A DNA stretch of 64,000 nucleotides from Sialis fuliginosa (GCA_961205875.1 OY540817.1:20433001-20497000); one strand, 5' to 3'. Positions 1 to 12,639 are shown, counted from the first letter of the stretch. Program-made: numbers and translations. Notes: generated by a model from the sequence alone, not told the origin.

Positions 1-825
1 GATTTCGTTAAAAGTATGTTTATTGTATAGAAAATGACGCGAAAAGTTGTTTGTTTCAAACCGCAGGTCTGTATCTCAAACCGTTCTCGAGATATAGCCT
101 CTCAAAGTTTTAGTTTTTTCAAATTTTTGGAGAAAAAAGGCCATAACTTTTGAACGCGTAGTCGGTATTGATTTTAGTTGACGGATTTGAAATCAGCGTG
201 TCAAAATCTATATAATGACATGTATAATACTGAAATATCCGACAAAAAAATTTTCGTCAAAAATCGACATTTTTTTAAGGTATACCCCTTTGAATTTTTT
301 CGATTTTTCGCATAAAATTTTTTTTCGAGTTTTAAGGTATTATACATGTCATTATATAGATTTTGACACGCTGATTCCAAATCCGTCAACTAAAATCAAT
401 TCCGACCACGCGTTCAAAAGTTAGGGCCATTTTTCTTTAAAAATTTGAAAAAACTGAAACTTTGAGAGGCTATATCTCGAGAACGGTTGGAGATACAGAC
501 CTGCGGTTTGAACAGTTCAACTTTTCACCTCATTTTCTATACAATAAACATACTTTTAACGAAATCAAAAATTCTAAATTTTTTAGTGAAATTTCCTGTA
601 GTGAACTTCAACTCGTCCTACAAATATCGACTAAAATACAAGAAAATAAGACGTAGAGGTATTATAGTTTTATAATTGAGCGTGTAAATTAATATTAAAT
701 GCTATTTTTGATTTTGATATTGATTCTTTATCGTAACATATTTAATCCTAGAAGTGCAAAATATTTATTTTTGCTAACAACGCAATAGTTATAGAATTTT
801 ATAATTTTATATAACTACGCCACTG
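1..825. mobile_element. Family A hairpin element, copy 1 (left end outside the window)
   Basis: Inverted-repeat arms around a centre near 285 match the complete copy at 20835 in the opposite orientation. The right end reads CTACGCCACTG at 815-825, a variant of the CAGTGGCG terminus. The left terminus lies before position 1. Confidence 0.75.
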
Positions 826-1187
826 TTCTCACCCTAGATCCTTTCTGTCTGATCGGAATATCTTATTTGTACATTGTGTACATAGTTTTTGATGCAAACA
901 TATTCATATTTGTGTTCCATGACATATAATGGATTGTATGTATATACAGAAAGAAGGCCTTTGTGAAAGCCTAACAAAAGGGATCGAATAAAATCAATGC
1001 TGGTGGGTACAGTTTTCAAAAGTCAATTGCCCAATGAATATCGAGGTTTCAAATAAAACTTAAAATGGCTACATTAATATTTAAAAAATCGTGGCCCTGC
1101 CGGTTTGCCTAAAAATGGTGACGATGTCATAACTCTTAAAGTATTAGAGTATCTCTAGTGTATACTTATGTCATAAAAGGAAGATAA

Positions 1188-1463
1188 GGGTTTGAACTGG
1201 GTGTTGATGAGTCAGTCACTCAGAACTACTCTCTTTATTAATATAGAGAAATTGAAGACAAAAAATATGTTTTCTTCACTGGTTATTTTGTATAATAATG
1301 GATGATTTGGTTAAATTATTATTAGGGGTTTGAACTGAGTGTTGATGAGTCAGTCACTCAGGATTTATTAATATAGAGAAATCGAAGACAAAAAATCTAT
1401 TTCTAAAAATTTTCATCACTGGTTATTTTGTATAATAATGGATGGTTTGGTTAAATTATTATC
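1188..1463 (+). repeat. Direct duplication, about 137 bp
   Basis: Copies 1188-1324 and 1325-1463 share TTGATGAGTCAGTCACTCAG and TGGTTATTTTGTATAATAAT. Tandem, no ORF. Confidence 0.85.
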
Positions 1464-1695
1464 TTAAAAAAACGTGAACTAAATATAAAAAAATAAACAT
1501 TCATTATCAATTTCTATAAATAACATTTCACGGAAGTACCTAATACATTTTATTTTCTCTTATCTATTGTTCTATGCTGGTATTGCTACTAGCTATCTAT
1601 TATAGTTTTGTGCTGTTATTTAAAATAATGCATTACAATTATCAGAATCGAGTTTTAAAAAATGTACATTAATAGGAATATTTATAAACAACTAG

Positions 1696-1905
1696 CGCAT
1701 TGGACCCGGTGTTACCCGGGTTAATATCCACAAAAACATACTGACACACCCAACATTCCCACAAGACACCACAAATTGTTTTTTTCCGGCTTCATGAAAT
1801 TTACATAAAATATCCACAAATTATACACCTAAACTTAACCTATCCATTAGTAAAAACCGGAATAAAATCTGTTCAGTAGTTACTGAAAAAATCATGTAAA
1901 ATTAT
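1696..1905 (+). mobile_element. Retroposon-like repeat, tail-less copy
   Basis: Related to 6548-6860 through GACCCGGTGTTACC, AATTATACACCTAAAC and CAGTAGTTACTGA. Confidence 0.5.
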
Positions 1906-2200
1906 ATTTTCAAACTCCCAGGAAACACCAGGTCTTAGAATTTGTATGAAAATCAAAAATAAATAAATAAATAGGTTAGCAACAATCATAATAATTAATT
2001 TAGATATTTTACCTTTCTTGGATGTGAAATGTTTGTTTTTATTTCAATTATTATATCAATCAATATATTTTAAAATATTTAATTGTTAGCATGTGTTAAA
2101 AATCATCTTTTTGTTCGACAAAATGTTTGAAAGAGACGTGATCATAGTGATTTAAATTAATAAAATATATAATATAATAAATATGTATATAATTATATAA

Positions 2201-2752
2201 TAAGGTACTGGCACCAGTCTTGGATATGACCCCAGTAATGGCTATTTTTTAATTTAAATGTATTGCATGAATTAAAAATATTTTTGATATTTGATTACTA
2301 CCATTTCTGAATATAAATCTATATACATTTAATTGTCTTACAACGTGATTTGATGACAATCGGCCAATAGGTGTCAAAATGGTGGACATTTAAATTAATT
2401 ATTAGTATAATTTTTTTATTAATTATTATATTATCATAGCAACTGCTTTACAATGTTTCAAATTTGACGATTTTATCTTTTATATCTTTTGTTTCGTAAT
2501 ACTTATCATTTTGTAATCATTAGCAAGTGTCCATCATTGCGTGCTCATTACTGGTTTTACTTAATCCATTACTTGAGAAAAAATAAACACAATAAAAGGC
2601 TATAATTAAAAAACAAACTATATTTGCGGACTTTGGTAATTAAATTGGTTAATTAAAGAGTTACCTGTTTTATTCGTAACATGAGTTCATGAGAATTACA
2701 AAAAAAAGTAAACCTTGCTCTTATAGCGGCCATAATTGATGCCAGTATCTTA
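2201..2752 (+). mobile_element. Family D MITE, near full-length reference copy
   Basis: Starts TAAGGTACTGGCACCAGTC and ends ATTGATGCCAGTATCTTA, with apparent TA duplication. The interior carries the shared blocks CGGCCAATAGGTGTC, TAGCAAGTGTCCATCA and ACATGAGTTCATGAG. Non-coding. Confidence 0.8.
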
Positions 2753-2790
2753 TAAGATGCAAAACTGTGGTTTAGGGGGCAGCAAATTTG

Positions 2791-2821
2791 CCATCTACCC
2801 CAGACTGTCTGGGGTAGATGG
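2791..2821. repeat. Perfect 15-bp hairpin
   Basis: CCATCTACCCCAGAC pairs with its exact complement at 2807-2821 around one T. It lies 40 bases past a family D element. It could be a transposon end or footprint; no partner was found. Confidence 0.7.
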
Positions 2822-3330
2822 TTTTATATAACGGTACAGAACATTCATAAATAAACATTCATTTGATCAAATTCATTTATAAACGCAAGAAAATGTATTC
2901 AAAATGTTTCGACTTAAAGTAATGATGTGTCGTCCACACAGACGACAAATACCTGTCCGTTTTAGTAAACAAGCTGTTGTATTGTAAATAGCCATTTATA
3001 TTTTGGTCGCGTGCGGCAAAAATGTTTTGTATTATGAATAAATTAGTATTTCTACCTGAATTATGTGGACATTTAGCTGTCAGGCAGATATGGGTCGGGT
3101 AAATATTAACTATTATTTATTACAAATGTCTTGGCTTAACTCACTGTATGTATTTATTCATTTATATGTATTGTTGTGATGATAATGTATTTTTTACGTT
3201 TCTATTTGTATTCATGCTTTTGTAAATGTTGATTGTGTAGGTATATATTTTTATGGTGTATTATTGTTAGTTTAAAAATGCATAAATTATAATGGACACT
3301 GTCATGCACGAATGTATTAATATCCATAAA

Positions 3331-3637
3331 TAAGGTACTGGCACCAGTTACGGCCGCTATAAGAGTAAGATTTACTGTTTTTGTGATTGACGGGCTTCTT
3401 TTTTGTAATTTTCATGAACTCATTTAGTTACCAAAGTCTGCAAATGTAGTTTGTTTTTTAAATTATAGTCTTTTATTTTCTTTATGTTTTCTCCAGTAAT
3501 GGATAAAGTAAAACAAGTAATGAGCACGCAGTGATGGACACTTGCTAATGATAAGTACTACGACACAAAAGATATAAAAGAAAGAATCGTCAAATTTGAA
3601 ACAATGTAAAGCATATGCTATGATAATAGTGATAATA
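3331..3637 (-). mobile_element. Family D MITE, truncated
   Basis: Starts with the family D right end in reverse (TAAGGTACTGGCACCAGTTA) and breaks off where the pogo-like element begins at 3638. Confidence 0.75.
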
Positions 3638-4109
3638 CAGTGTAACCTTAATATAACGAGCCTCAATATAACGATTTCCTCGATTTAACAAATTTTTAGA
3701 AATCCCCTAGAACTGCCCGTAAGAGCTAATGCAAAATATACCTTTATATTACGAATACATTTGTCAACAACCTCTTTATAACGAATTTTTTGACAGGTTC
3801 AGACACGTAAAATTTTTCGTAAGACAATCATTATTGTTTTTTTGCTGTTTGTCATTGTTGCTAGTTTTAAAGTTGCAATGGCTGAAAAACAAAAAGGTGT
3901 TCCTTAACCGTCGCAAAGAAATGAGAAATCATTAAGTATGTAGACGAGAATCCTACAACGAAAAAAATAGACATCGCTACATTCTTAACTTGTTATAACG
4001 AATTGTAGACCAACCTAACCTTTATATAACAAACCTCACTGTAACAAATTACTTGGTATAACGAATATTTTCTACTTCCCTTCAGTTTTGTTATATCGAG
4101 GTTGTACTG
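3638..4109. mobile_element. Pogo-like MITE with TA duplication and repeated ATAACGA motif
   Basis: Ends CAGTGTAACCTTAATATAACG and ...GTTATATCGAGGTTGTACTG, flanked by TA. At least five copies of an ATAACGA/ATAACAA motif are spread through it, on one strand. The terminus resembles pogo/Tigger-type elements of insects. It lies exactly at the broken end of a family D copy. Confidence 0.65.
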
Positions 4110-4852
4110 TAGTATGTTTATTGTCTATATTATTTACTACTTTTCTAATAAAAAACTTATTGCAAACAAATCACAAGATAGATATACAAAAATATATCGG
4201 ACAGAAATACTACCCTGAACTATAGTAAGCTACCAATCAGATTCTTAGAAAAAGAGATAGATAAATTCCAAACTACACTGCATCTCTCTCCCACTTTTTG
4301 AACAGATGTTACACCATTCTGTTAATACAGAATGCACTGTCCATTCTCTATGTCTATGCTCCATACCGATATTTAACGTATGTTTCAACACACATTGCAA
4401 ATTGTGATTTTCAGGTTACAATCATATTTCTGCACGATGCATTTACCAAAAACCTGTTCCTATATATTATTTCAGTTGTGATTGTTCTCTTAAATAACAG
4501 TGCATGCATCATATGTGTTTATATGTGAAATTGAATGAGAGGGGGGGAGGTGGGGTGAATAATGATACGTGGAAAGGGTGTGGTACTGAAGGGGTTGATG
4601 TATAGGGGGTTGGGATGCAAGGGTTAGCGCCGCCGAACAAAGGGAACTCTCCACTTGTCACTATCAAATACACACACACACAAGCCCAAATGAAAGGCGC
4701 CTACATGCCAATACTGTATGAATATGTGCACGTAAAAATAGTTTATGTGCTGCAATTTTTATGGCTGTAATAATTATTTTGTTTTGTATTTTTATGGCGA
4801 TATTTTTTTTATAAAACTTGGTAGTATCAGTATTTTTATTATTTATATATGG

Positions 4853-5246
4853 CAGCGGTTCTTAAACTTATGTAGTCTAGGGACCCCCTTTTGAACAATT
4901 ATTTCTCAGGGACCCCCTTCCTACAGGGGTTATTTTAATACTTACAATTTTTGCTTTTTAACTGCAATGACCTTTGTTTTTTGCATTAAATTTCTTACAT
5001 TTTTTTGTTTTTACAACTGTAATGACCTTTTATTGTTCTACATTTCTTACATTTGACCTTTTTCCAAACATTTTATTATTTTATTTATTTATTAAACATT
5101 GTTTCAATTTTTCGCTACTCACTAAAATAACCTTTGCCTCCCTGACAGAAAAACAAAGAAAAAGAAATGTAAAAGTACTTTAATTTATGCCAAATGTTTC
5201 ACGGACCCCCGCAAAAGTTTCGCGGACCCTAGTTTAAGAACCGCTG
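4853..5246 (+). mobile_element. hAT-type MITE with 8-bp duplication (394 bp)
   Basis: Terminal inverted repeat CAGCGGTTCTTAAACT / AGTTTAAGAACCGCTG and exact 8-bp duplication ATATATGG (4845-4852 and 5247-5254). The interior is T-rich with three runs close to AATGACCTTT. A 69-codon frame inside is low-complexity and not a gene. Confidence 0.85.
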
Positions 5247-5328
5247 ATATATGGGAAGTGTTTTATGATGGATATTAGGTGTTGATGCATTTCAAATGAG
5301 TGCTGGCAACCTGAAGAAGTTTGTTATA

Positions 5329-5795
5329 CAGTAGAACTCCTATAAGTTCTAAGCTACGGGACCAAAAATTCTCGGAATTAGAACTTATAGGGTACCCCTT
5401 CTATCACAATACCGATCAAATGAAATGAGATGGGAATAGCTTTCTCTCTCTCTCTCGCACACATTACTCAGAGCGATCTAACATAATTCTCTGGTGGTAA
5501 AATTGAAAAGTTATTTGACAGTTCATCATTTGTAATAAATGGCATTTTCAGAAAAAGGTATAGTGACTATATTTGAGTTTTATTTGAATACTAATGTAAG
5601 TATTTAATTACATATTGTTTTTTTTTCGTCTGTTTAATAACGTTGTACCTACATACATATATTTCCATTTATATAATTGCAATTATATAATTATTAAAGT
5701 GGTTTCACATATGAAACCACTTTAATAATTATTTTCTCTCCTTCGATGTAGGGGAATTCGAACTTAAAGGGTTCGAACATACATGAGTCCAACTG
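5329..5795. mobile_element. Pogo-like MITE with TA duplication (467 bp)
   Basis: Ends CAGTAGAACTCCTATAAG and ...CATGAGTCCAACTG, flanked by TA. It includes a 42-bp near-perfect palindrome at 5689-5730 (AAAGTGGTTTCA...). The terminal repeats are short and diverged. Confidence 0.55.
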
Positions 5796-6120
5796 TACTA
5801 TAAACATATATGCATATATACGGTAAGTCACGTAAAACAAAAGCACAAAATATCTTTACAATGAAAAAACAAATTATATCTTTTTCTGAAAATATGAGCG
5901 AAAAAAACATATGGTATCTATTAATGTTCTGTACATCAACTCTGTGCCCCAGCCTACTTCTTGTAAGGATGTATATTGCCCATATTTCACTACTTTCATA
6001 TTCAGTCATCTCAGCGTCAATATTTTTTTCAAAATATTTACCTTTTTTTTATTCATATTTGCGTTACAAGTATGAAAACATACGTGACGCACAAATTGAA
6101 TGTTACAAAAATTCCGCGCG

Positions 6121-6145
6121 GATCTCGCACTTTTAGTGCGAGATC
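6121..6145. repeat. Perfect 11-bp hairpin, GC-rich in context
   Basis: GATCTCGCACT and its complement around TTT, within a locally CpG-rich stretch (6110-6185). Confidence 0.6.
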
Positions 6146-6547
6146 TGCAGATCTCCAGAACATATGAGATTCCGCATTCCCGCGGGATTAATATATTTAA
6201 AAGAAATTTACGATACATTTTAAAATTTAGTCAAATAGGTACCCTATATTTTTCAACAGGAATCCAATAAACAAGTCAACTAGAAACAGCCAATCGAATC
6301 ACATAAAATTTGTCATATGGCACTCGTGATGTAACGCGCAATAATAGTGTGTTACATAACCTATGTTTACATATGTAATTAGTTACACGGCTTTGCACTC
6401 TCGTTGCATCGGGCACTATTTTGGTAGGTAATACGTTTTGTTTAACTAGGCTTAACGAGGTTTTTTCCTCCCGTTGTAATAAGATTAATTAAATATTTTA
6501 ATCTACTTTTATTATTATTTAAATTCCGGTATTTCGAGTACATTCTT

Positions 6548-6860
6548 ACGCACTGGACCCAGGGTTACTCGAGGATGTAAATTTAATCTGTAATAAACCT
6601 ATTAAACATTGTTTTCACATATCGCTAACTATTTACCTAACCTAACTATTTACCCCTCCGACGATTGTTTTTTTTCCGATTTTAAGAAATTTACATAAAA
6701 TATTCACAAATTATACACCTAAACCTTTCTGGTGAAATACTCTATCTATTAGTGAAAACCGGAATAAAATCCGTTCGGTAGTTACTGAGAAAATCGTGCA
6801 CAGACAGACAGACAGACGCAGTGAGGGACTTGTTTTATACTAAGTGTAGACAATACGTTT
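6548..6860 (+). mobile_element. Retroposon-like repeat with GACA tail
   Basis: From GCACTGGACCCAGGGTTAC to (CAGA)n and GACTTGTTTTATACTAAG. A related, tail-less copy lies at about 1696-1905 (GCATTGGACCCGGTGTTACC, AAAACCGGAATAAAATC). Confidence 0.5.
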
Positions 6861-6923
6861 GTTTTTGAGTTGGAGTCTACTTTCATGTTTCAAAAGTGAT
6901 TATAAAACTGAAGAATACCATGA

Positions 6924-7420
6924 TAAGGTACTGACACCAGTTATGGCCGCTATAACAGCAAGGTTTACTGGTTTTGTGATTGACGGGCTTTTTTTCTGTA
7001 ATTCTCATAAACTATGTTACTAATAAAACAAGTAACTCTTTATTTAATCAATTTAATTACCAAAGTCCGTAAATATAATAAAATATTTTGTTTTTTCTCC
7101 AGTAATGGATAAAATAAAACCAGCAATGAGCACGCAGTGATGGACACTTGCTAATGATTATATACAAAATGATAAGTACTACGACACAAAAGATATAAAA
7201 GAAAGAATCGTCTTTGAAACAATATAAAGCAGTTGCTATGATAATAAAATAAATTATACTAATAATTAGTTTAAATGTCCACCATTTTGACACCTATAGG
7301 GCGATTGTCATCAAATCACGCTGTAAGACAGTTAAATGTATATAGATTAATATTCAGAAATAGTAGTAGTCAAATATTAACAAATATTTCTAATTCAGTA
7401 GGTATATCCAAGACCTTATT
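6924..7420 (-). mobile_element. Family D MITE
   Basis: Nearly complete reverse copy, from TAAGGTACTGACACCAG to TATCCAAGACCTTA, with the middle of the distal terminus deleted. Confidence 0.75.
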
Positions 7421-7860
7421 TTAAACAAAAACTACTTGATTACGTTTTAAATGAACATTAATGATTCTTTACTTTTCATACGCTGCAGAATTTTTCGAAA
7501 AAACCTAAAATATTACTATAAAGTTTAATTCTTATTTTTGTTCTATGGACCAATAATTAGTTAAGGAATTTTAACAGTAGATCAGAGAATAGCTATTGTT
7601 GGGGCTAGTTTAAGAAGATTATTCTATGAAGCCGTTTGAGCTGAATTTATGTGTAAAAGGAAACCAAGCTCAACAAGGGTGAATTTTCGGCTTCTTGTGA
7701 ACAAATTTCACTAAAATGGATCGAAACCTTATAAATACATGTACAAGTAAAATTCACAAAGATATTTGCTAGAAATTCAAGTGACCATAGCCAAGACGAT
7801 CACGAAAATTTGTACAAATTAATTTAAATTTCTAAATATGTATTTCAGATAATTTAGCTA

Positions 7861-8455
7861 ATGCGTACAGGTCACTTTACGTCGGTTATGCGTAAGAGAG
7901 AGGTGAGAAATGAATATGAGAAAGGTTGATAAATGCGTACAGGTCACTTTACGTCGGTTATGCGTAAGAGAGAGGTGAGAAATGAATATGAGAAAGGTTG
8001 ATAAATGCGTACAGGTCACTTTACGTCGGTTATGCGTAAGAGAGAGGTGAGAAATGAATATGAGAAAGGTTGATAAATGCGTACAGGTCACTTTACGTCG
8101 GTTATGCGTAAGAGAGAGGTGAGAAATGAATATGAGAAAGGTTGATAAATGCGTACAAGTCACTTTACGTCGGTTATGCGTAAGAGAGAGATGAGAAATG
8201 TATAAGAGAAAGGTTGATAAATGCGTACAAGTCACTTTACGTCGGTTATGCGTAAGAGAGAGAGATGAGAAATGTATAAGAGAAAGATGGATGAATAGCG
8301 TATACGTACAGGTCACTTTATGTCGGTTATGCGTAAGAGAGAGATGAGAAATGTATAAGAGAAAGATGGATGAATAGTGTATACGTACAGGTCACTTTAC
8401 GTCGGTTATGCGTGAGAGAGAGAGATGAGAAATGAATAAGAGAAAGATAGATGAA
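7861..8455 (+). repeat. Minisatellite, about 72-bp unit, eight copies
   Basis: Unit starts at 7861, 7933, 8005, 8077, 8149 and 8221 are exactly 72 bases apart; the last two are longer (about 80). Core: GTACAGGTCACTTTACGTCGG then TATGCGTAAGAGAGAG. Left copies are nearly identical, right copies diverged. The 152-codon minus-strand frame across it is a product of the period being a multiple of three. Confidence 0.9.
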
Positions 8456-8814
8456 TACAAAACAAGTCAGTTTATATGATTTGTATACGGTTTAAAATAA
8501 TACGTTTGATTATTAAATTAATAATTAATAATCATTTACTTTATTTATTTAATTCGCTTGGTTACTGAAAACAAAAGAAGTTTCACTTCCACCGTGCGCT
8601 TATGTGGGTGAGGCACACACAATTTTCAAGAATATGAATATGCGCTGGTTTCAACATTTAAAAAAAATTGAGTTGCATTAAACTAGATTAATTAAAATTT
8701 GTAATTTCTAATTATCAGAACATTAGATCGACTTGAGATTTAATTTAATTCTTAAAAAGGACGTGACGTAACCAGAAATAAATCCTAGAAAATGTAATCA
8801 ACTTTTTACTGTTA

Positions 8815-9019
8815 AGGCCTCTACACACCACCCAATCTGCAGGGCCGATTTGTCGGGAGGTAGAGTTTGGGTACTGCAGATTGGGTCGTGTATAGGCAAA
8901 TCGGGCCTATTATTCCGCGAATAGTCGGCCCGACTTACCTATAAACGGCCCAATCTGCAGTATTCCCCCTCTACTTCTCGACAAATCGGCCTTGCAGATT
9001 GGATGCTGTATAGAGGCCT
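8815..9019. mobile_element. Short MITE with TTA duplication (205 bp)
   Basis: Inverted ends AGGCCTCTACACACC and its complement, continuing for about 43 bases, flanked by TTA on both sides (8812-8814 and 9020-9022). Inside, CCCAATCTGCAG and its complement recur, giving a cruciform-like layout. Only one copy in the window. Confidence 0.7.
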
Positions 9020-9587
9020 TTAGTCCTATGAATGCATTTGTTTTAATTAATTAAGTTAGAGTGGAAATTTGTACTGGAAATCGTAATACGACGAGATATT
9101 TCGTATTTAATTTATAATTGCAGTCAATTTACAAGGAATGTTTCTACGAATATTGAAATGCATTTCGCTGTGATGTTCTTGGTTTCTATGAAATTATTAA
9201 TTAACATTAAATGGCAAACGTGAATTCAAATTAATTAATTTTTCATTTAGAAAATATGATTGTTTCGTTGAATTTGACGTAATAAAAAGAAATTTAATTT
9301 TGTTAAATATAATTCGTAGTTGTGTTGCAAAAATGTAAATAATTCTGTTTAACAAAAACCATTATGTTATGAATTTAGAGGTGTACCGGAACTCACGATG
9401 TAGATTTAAAGTGAATATTTTAACGTCACTTTTTTTTTTAACTTTTACGAAGCTGTAAAAATTGCAGAATATGTAGAAAAAATACAATATTTTCTTAAAG
9501 AAATACCATTTAGAACAATGTTATATTAATTTAAGATAATAATCTATGTATTTATATTTAAAATATAATAGTAGTAGCGTTTATTTA

Positions 9588-9957
9588 GGTGTCTAAATGG
9601 TGAACATTTAAACTAATTATTAGTATAATTTATTTATTAATTATTATATTATCATAGCAACTGCTTTACATTGTTTCAAATTTGACGATTCTTTCTTTTA
9701 TATATCTTTTATGTCGTAGTACTTATAATTAGCAAGTGTCCATCATTGCGTGCTCATTACTGGAGAAAAAACATAAACAAACTAAAAGGCTATAATTAAA
9801 AAAACAACTATATTTGCGGTAATTAAATTGATTAAATAAAGAGTTACTTGTTTTTTTAGTAACATGAGTTCATGAGAATTACAAAAACGAAGCCCGTCAA
9901 TCACAAAAATAGTAAACCTTGCTCATATAGCGGCCATAACTGGTGCAAGTATCTTAT
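9588..9957 (+). mobile_element. Family D MITE, left end missing
   Basis: Begins at the GGTGTCTAAATGGTG block and ends GGTGCAAGTATCTTA. Confidence 0.7.
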
Positions 9958-10670
9958 ACAATAATATACATTTGTTTTGCAACGAAATATGTGCATTAAA
10001 CTTATGTTTGTGGCGTACATTTCTATCGAAACGAAAATTGAATTTTGCTGTTAATATTATTATGGGTATGACATATAAGAAATTATAATATCAAATATGC
10101 AAGCGAGAGCTAATGTATTTTCTCAATAGGGGGGCGGGGGGCAAAGTGAGCATTTGTTTGTTAAGGGCGCCAAATTTGAGGTAGTAACAAAAAAGTCATC
10201 AAAATTACTAGAAAGACGTAAAATTGTGAATTGCCAGCGACAAATTCGGAAAAAACGGTCTTCAATTATTATCATATTTAGTCCCGGGTGGCAGAAACCT
10301 ACGGTACGCCATTTCTTTTTCTATTTTGAAAATATCGATATATTTCTATAGTATTAATTGACATATTTTATATAATTTATGTTCAGAAGTCGAAATAACT
10401 AACTTCATAATACAAATGAGTAAGAAAATTAAGTTTTTAAATAAATACACTTTTACCAATATAAACTATTTGATAAGTGCTTCGACACATAGTTTTATAA
10501 GAATTCCTCATCAGGTAGCAGCCAAATAGTTCAAGCAACAGTCTAGAACTATTAGATTCTTGGTGAGGACTTTATTTGACGTTGTTTTATTGTGCTATTA
10601 GCGCCTTAAGGTGTACAATAGTGTACATTGTACATAATTGTTGTAAGAAACCACAGTTTCTCTATTTAGC

Positions 10671-10975
10671 TTCCTCGCAATATCGAAGATACGAGAAGCT
10701 ATGTGATCGTTTCAGATTGAGACAAAAAAAATGTCCACAGATTGAAATTTCCAAATAATTAAAAATATATGAAAAAATATTCAGGTGCGTTTTAAGAAAA
10801 ATTTCGAACTAATATTTTTTAGTAAAATTGTATAAAAATTAATTGGTTAACCAAATCCAGGCAATTTATATAAACACTATCGGTTTTTATTTAAATTGTT
10901 GAATAATTAACTACCTTTGGTGAATTTCGCACGAGGAAGCACTGTGCATTTACTTGGCAGATGTTTCTAGTAGTA
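10671..10975 (+). mobile_element. Family I element with central deletion
   Basis: Both ends of family I (CCTCGCAATATCGAAG and ACTTGGCAGATGTTTC) are present, but the GACA-rich middle is missing. Confidence 0.55.
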
Positions 10976-11635
10976 AATTAAATGTTAATTAATCAAAATT
11001 ATAACCTAATGCTGTGTTTAGACCGAAAAAACAAAACAGCAACATCGTGTCTTTCTGACAAAAGTGCAACAAACCCTATACGAAGTGTTTTAAAACACTG
11101 CGTTGCTGTTTTGTATTTTTTTTGGTCTGTTACTTCTATCTCCAATCGAAAAATTATGTTTATTTCCACTTAACCATAAATAGCAGTCTTACCAACTGCA
11201 AACCCTTAATAATTTCCTTCATTTTGATTAAATTAGCTATAATCAAATTACAATAAACGAATCTTGTTAGTACTACTAAGGTAAATCAATTTTCAATTCA
11301 AAAATTGAAAATATCCGGCAATGAACAGAAATTCAGAAATTCGTTTTTTTTTTCACGCTTACATCAGAAAGAATCATGATTCGACCGAACGCCGCTCAAC
11401 CGTGCTGGATGGATATGGCGTTAGGGGTAAAGGGGGGGGGGGGGGTCACTCACACACACACACACACGCTCGTTCATGTACAGGACCGGTTTTGTATATG
11501 CAGTACATATTGTACGGTAAGTTGGTAAGTGTATATATATCTCATGTTACCGAACAATAACATCTTTTGTATTATATGTATTTAAGCCTTTTAAGGCTTA
11601 CACAGTTTAATGTAAATGGTTATTGACTTTTAGGT

Positions 11636-11780
11636 ATATGGATCTTGGCTTCTGGGTGTAAGCCACGTCGATTTGGTCGTGTTATCGGTCAACGTTTCGT
11701 CACACATTGCAATAGACATTTTCAAGGCTCTTAACATGACCAAATCGACGCGGCTTTCACCCAGAAGCCAAGATCCATAT
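11636..11780. repeat. Family F inverted repeat (43-bp arms)
   Basis: Arms 11636-11678 and 11738-11780 pair (ATCTTGGCTTCTGGGTGTAA and complement). Single arms of the same family occur at about 21945-21985, 47625-47725, 56745-56825 and 57575-57632, and the arm core is the unit of the tandem array at 35934. Confidence 0.7.
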
Positions 11781-11842
11781 CAAGATCACCGCGGAAGCCT
11801 CAATACTTTTATGTTACGAGGTTTAGGTAGTCTCGTCTCTTA

Positions 11843-12350
11843 GGCGGCTATTACATAGTCAAATAAATGTGTCAAAGATCTTTGACAAAGATTTGATCAT
11901 ATATTGCTTTGATAAAATACAAGATTTTGCTTTATTACACTACATAAAATATTTGATAATATTTTCTCAATATTATCTAGGGATATTTTCTTCTTTTTTG
12001 GTGCCTTTTGAATATCAGTGCGTGGATATTCGTCAATTGACGCGATCGAGGTTTGAATTTACAACCGTGTATTGTGGTTTTTATAATCAATAAGAAGATT
12101 ATCATATAATACTGGATTTTGTTGATATTCATATATTAATAATTATGTAACTGCAACTGTCAGTGATAACTAGGTAGTCGCTATGTTGTTTTTGACGTCA
12201 AAAAACTTTCATCAAATATAAGAGACTATCATTAACTATGATCAAATAAATATTATGAAGGTAAATATTATAAAAGTTGACTTATTACACTGTCATATTT
12301 CATTGATCAAAGAAATTTTATCATATTTCTTTGATAGTGTAATAGCCGCC
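11843..12350 (+). mobile_element. Family C MITE (508 bp, TTA duplication)
   Basis: Ends GGCGGCTATTACA... and ...TGTAATAGCCGCC with TTA on both sides. The TWA duplication and GG start fit PIF/Harbinger-type MITEs. The interior carries the block TCGATTGACG-like around CGCGATCGAGGTTTG, shared by all five copies. Confidence 0.8.
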
Positions 12351-12639
12351 TTAGACGTAAACGAGATTGAGAAATTTAGGTATATCTATATAAAGATATA
12401 CAATTTTATAATTTAATCATATTACAAATATTATACAATTCTCATCAGAATAAGTAATTGTTTCTGGTTTACTGGGCGTGATTTGAACCAACGTTTTATC
12501 TTACATTACAGTAGATAACATCAGCTTTTGATAGTTATTTAATCCATACTAATATTACAAAAGTGAAAATGGAAAAGTTCTGACATCATTGTATGTCTTT
12601 ATGAAATAAATTTGTATTATTATAATTTAGGGGGCCACA

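Larger units (their letters stand above)
826..4852. other. Unassigned parts between listed repeats
   Basis: 826-1187, 1464-1695, 1906-2200, 2822-3330 and 4110-4852 hold AT-rich sequence with no coding frame. 4540-4640 is G-rich on the + strand. Confidence 0.5.

Noticed and set aside
5810..6136. 108-codon + frame
   Set aside because: Low-complexity composition, ends in a hairpin, and has no recognisable domain.
7858..8316. 152-residue repeat protein on the minus strand
   Set aside because: It is produced by a 72-bp tandem repeat, whose period keeps any open frame open.
7861..8455. CRISPR-like regular repeats
   Set aside because: Units are directly abutting with no unique spacers, in a eukaryotic context.
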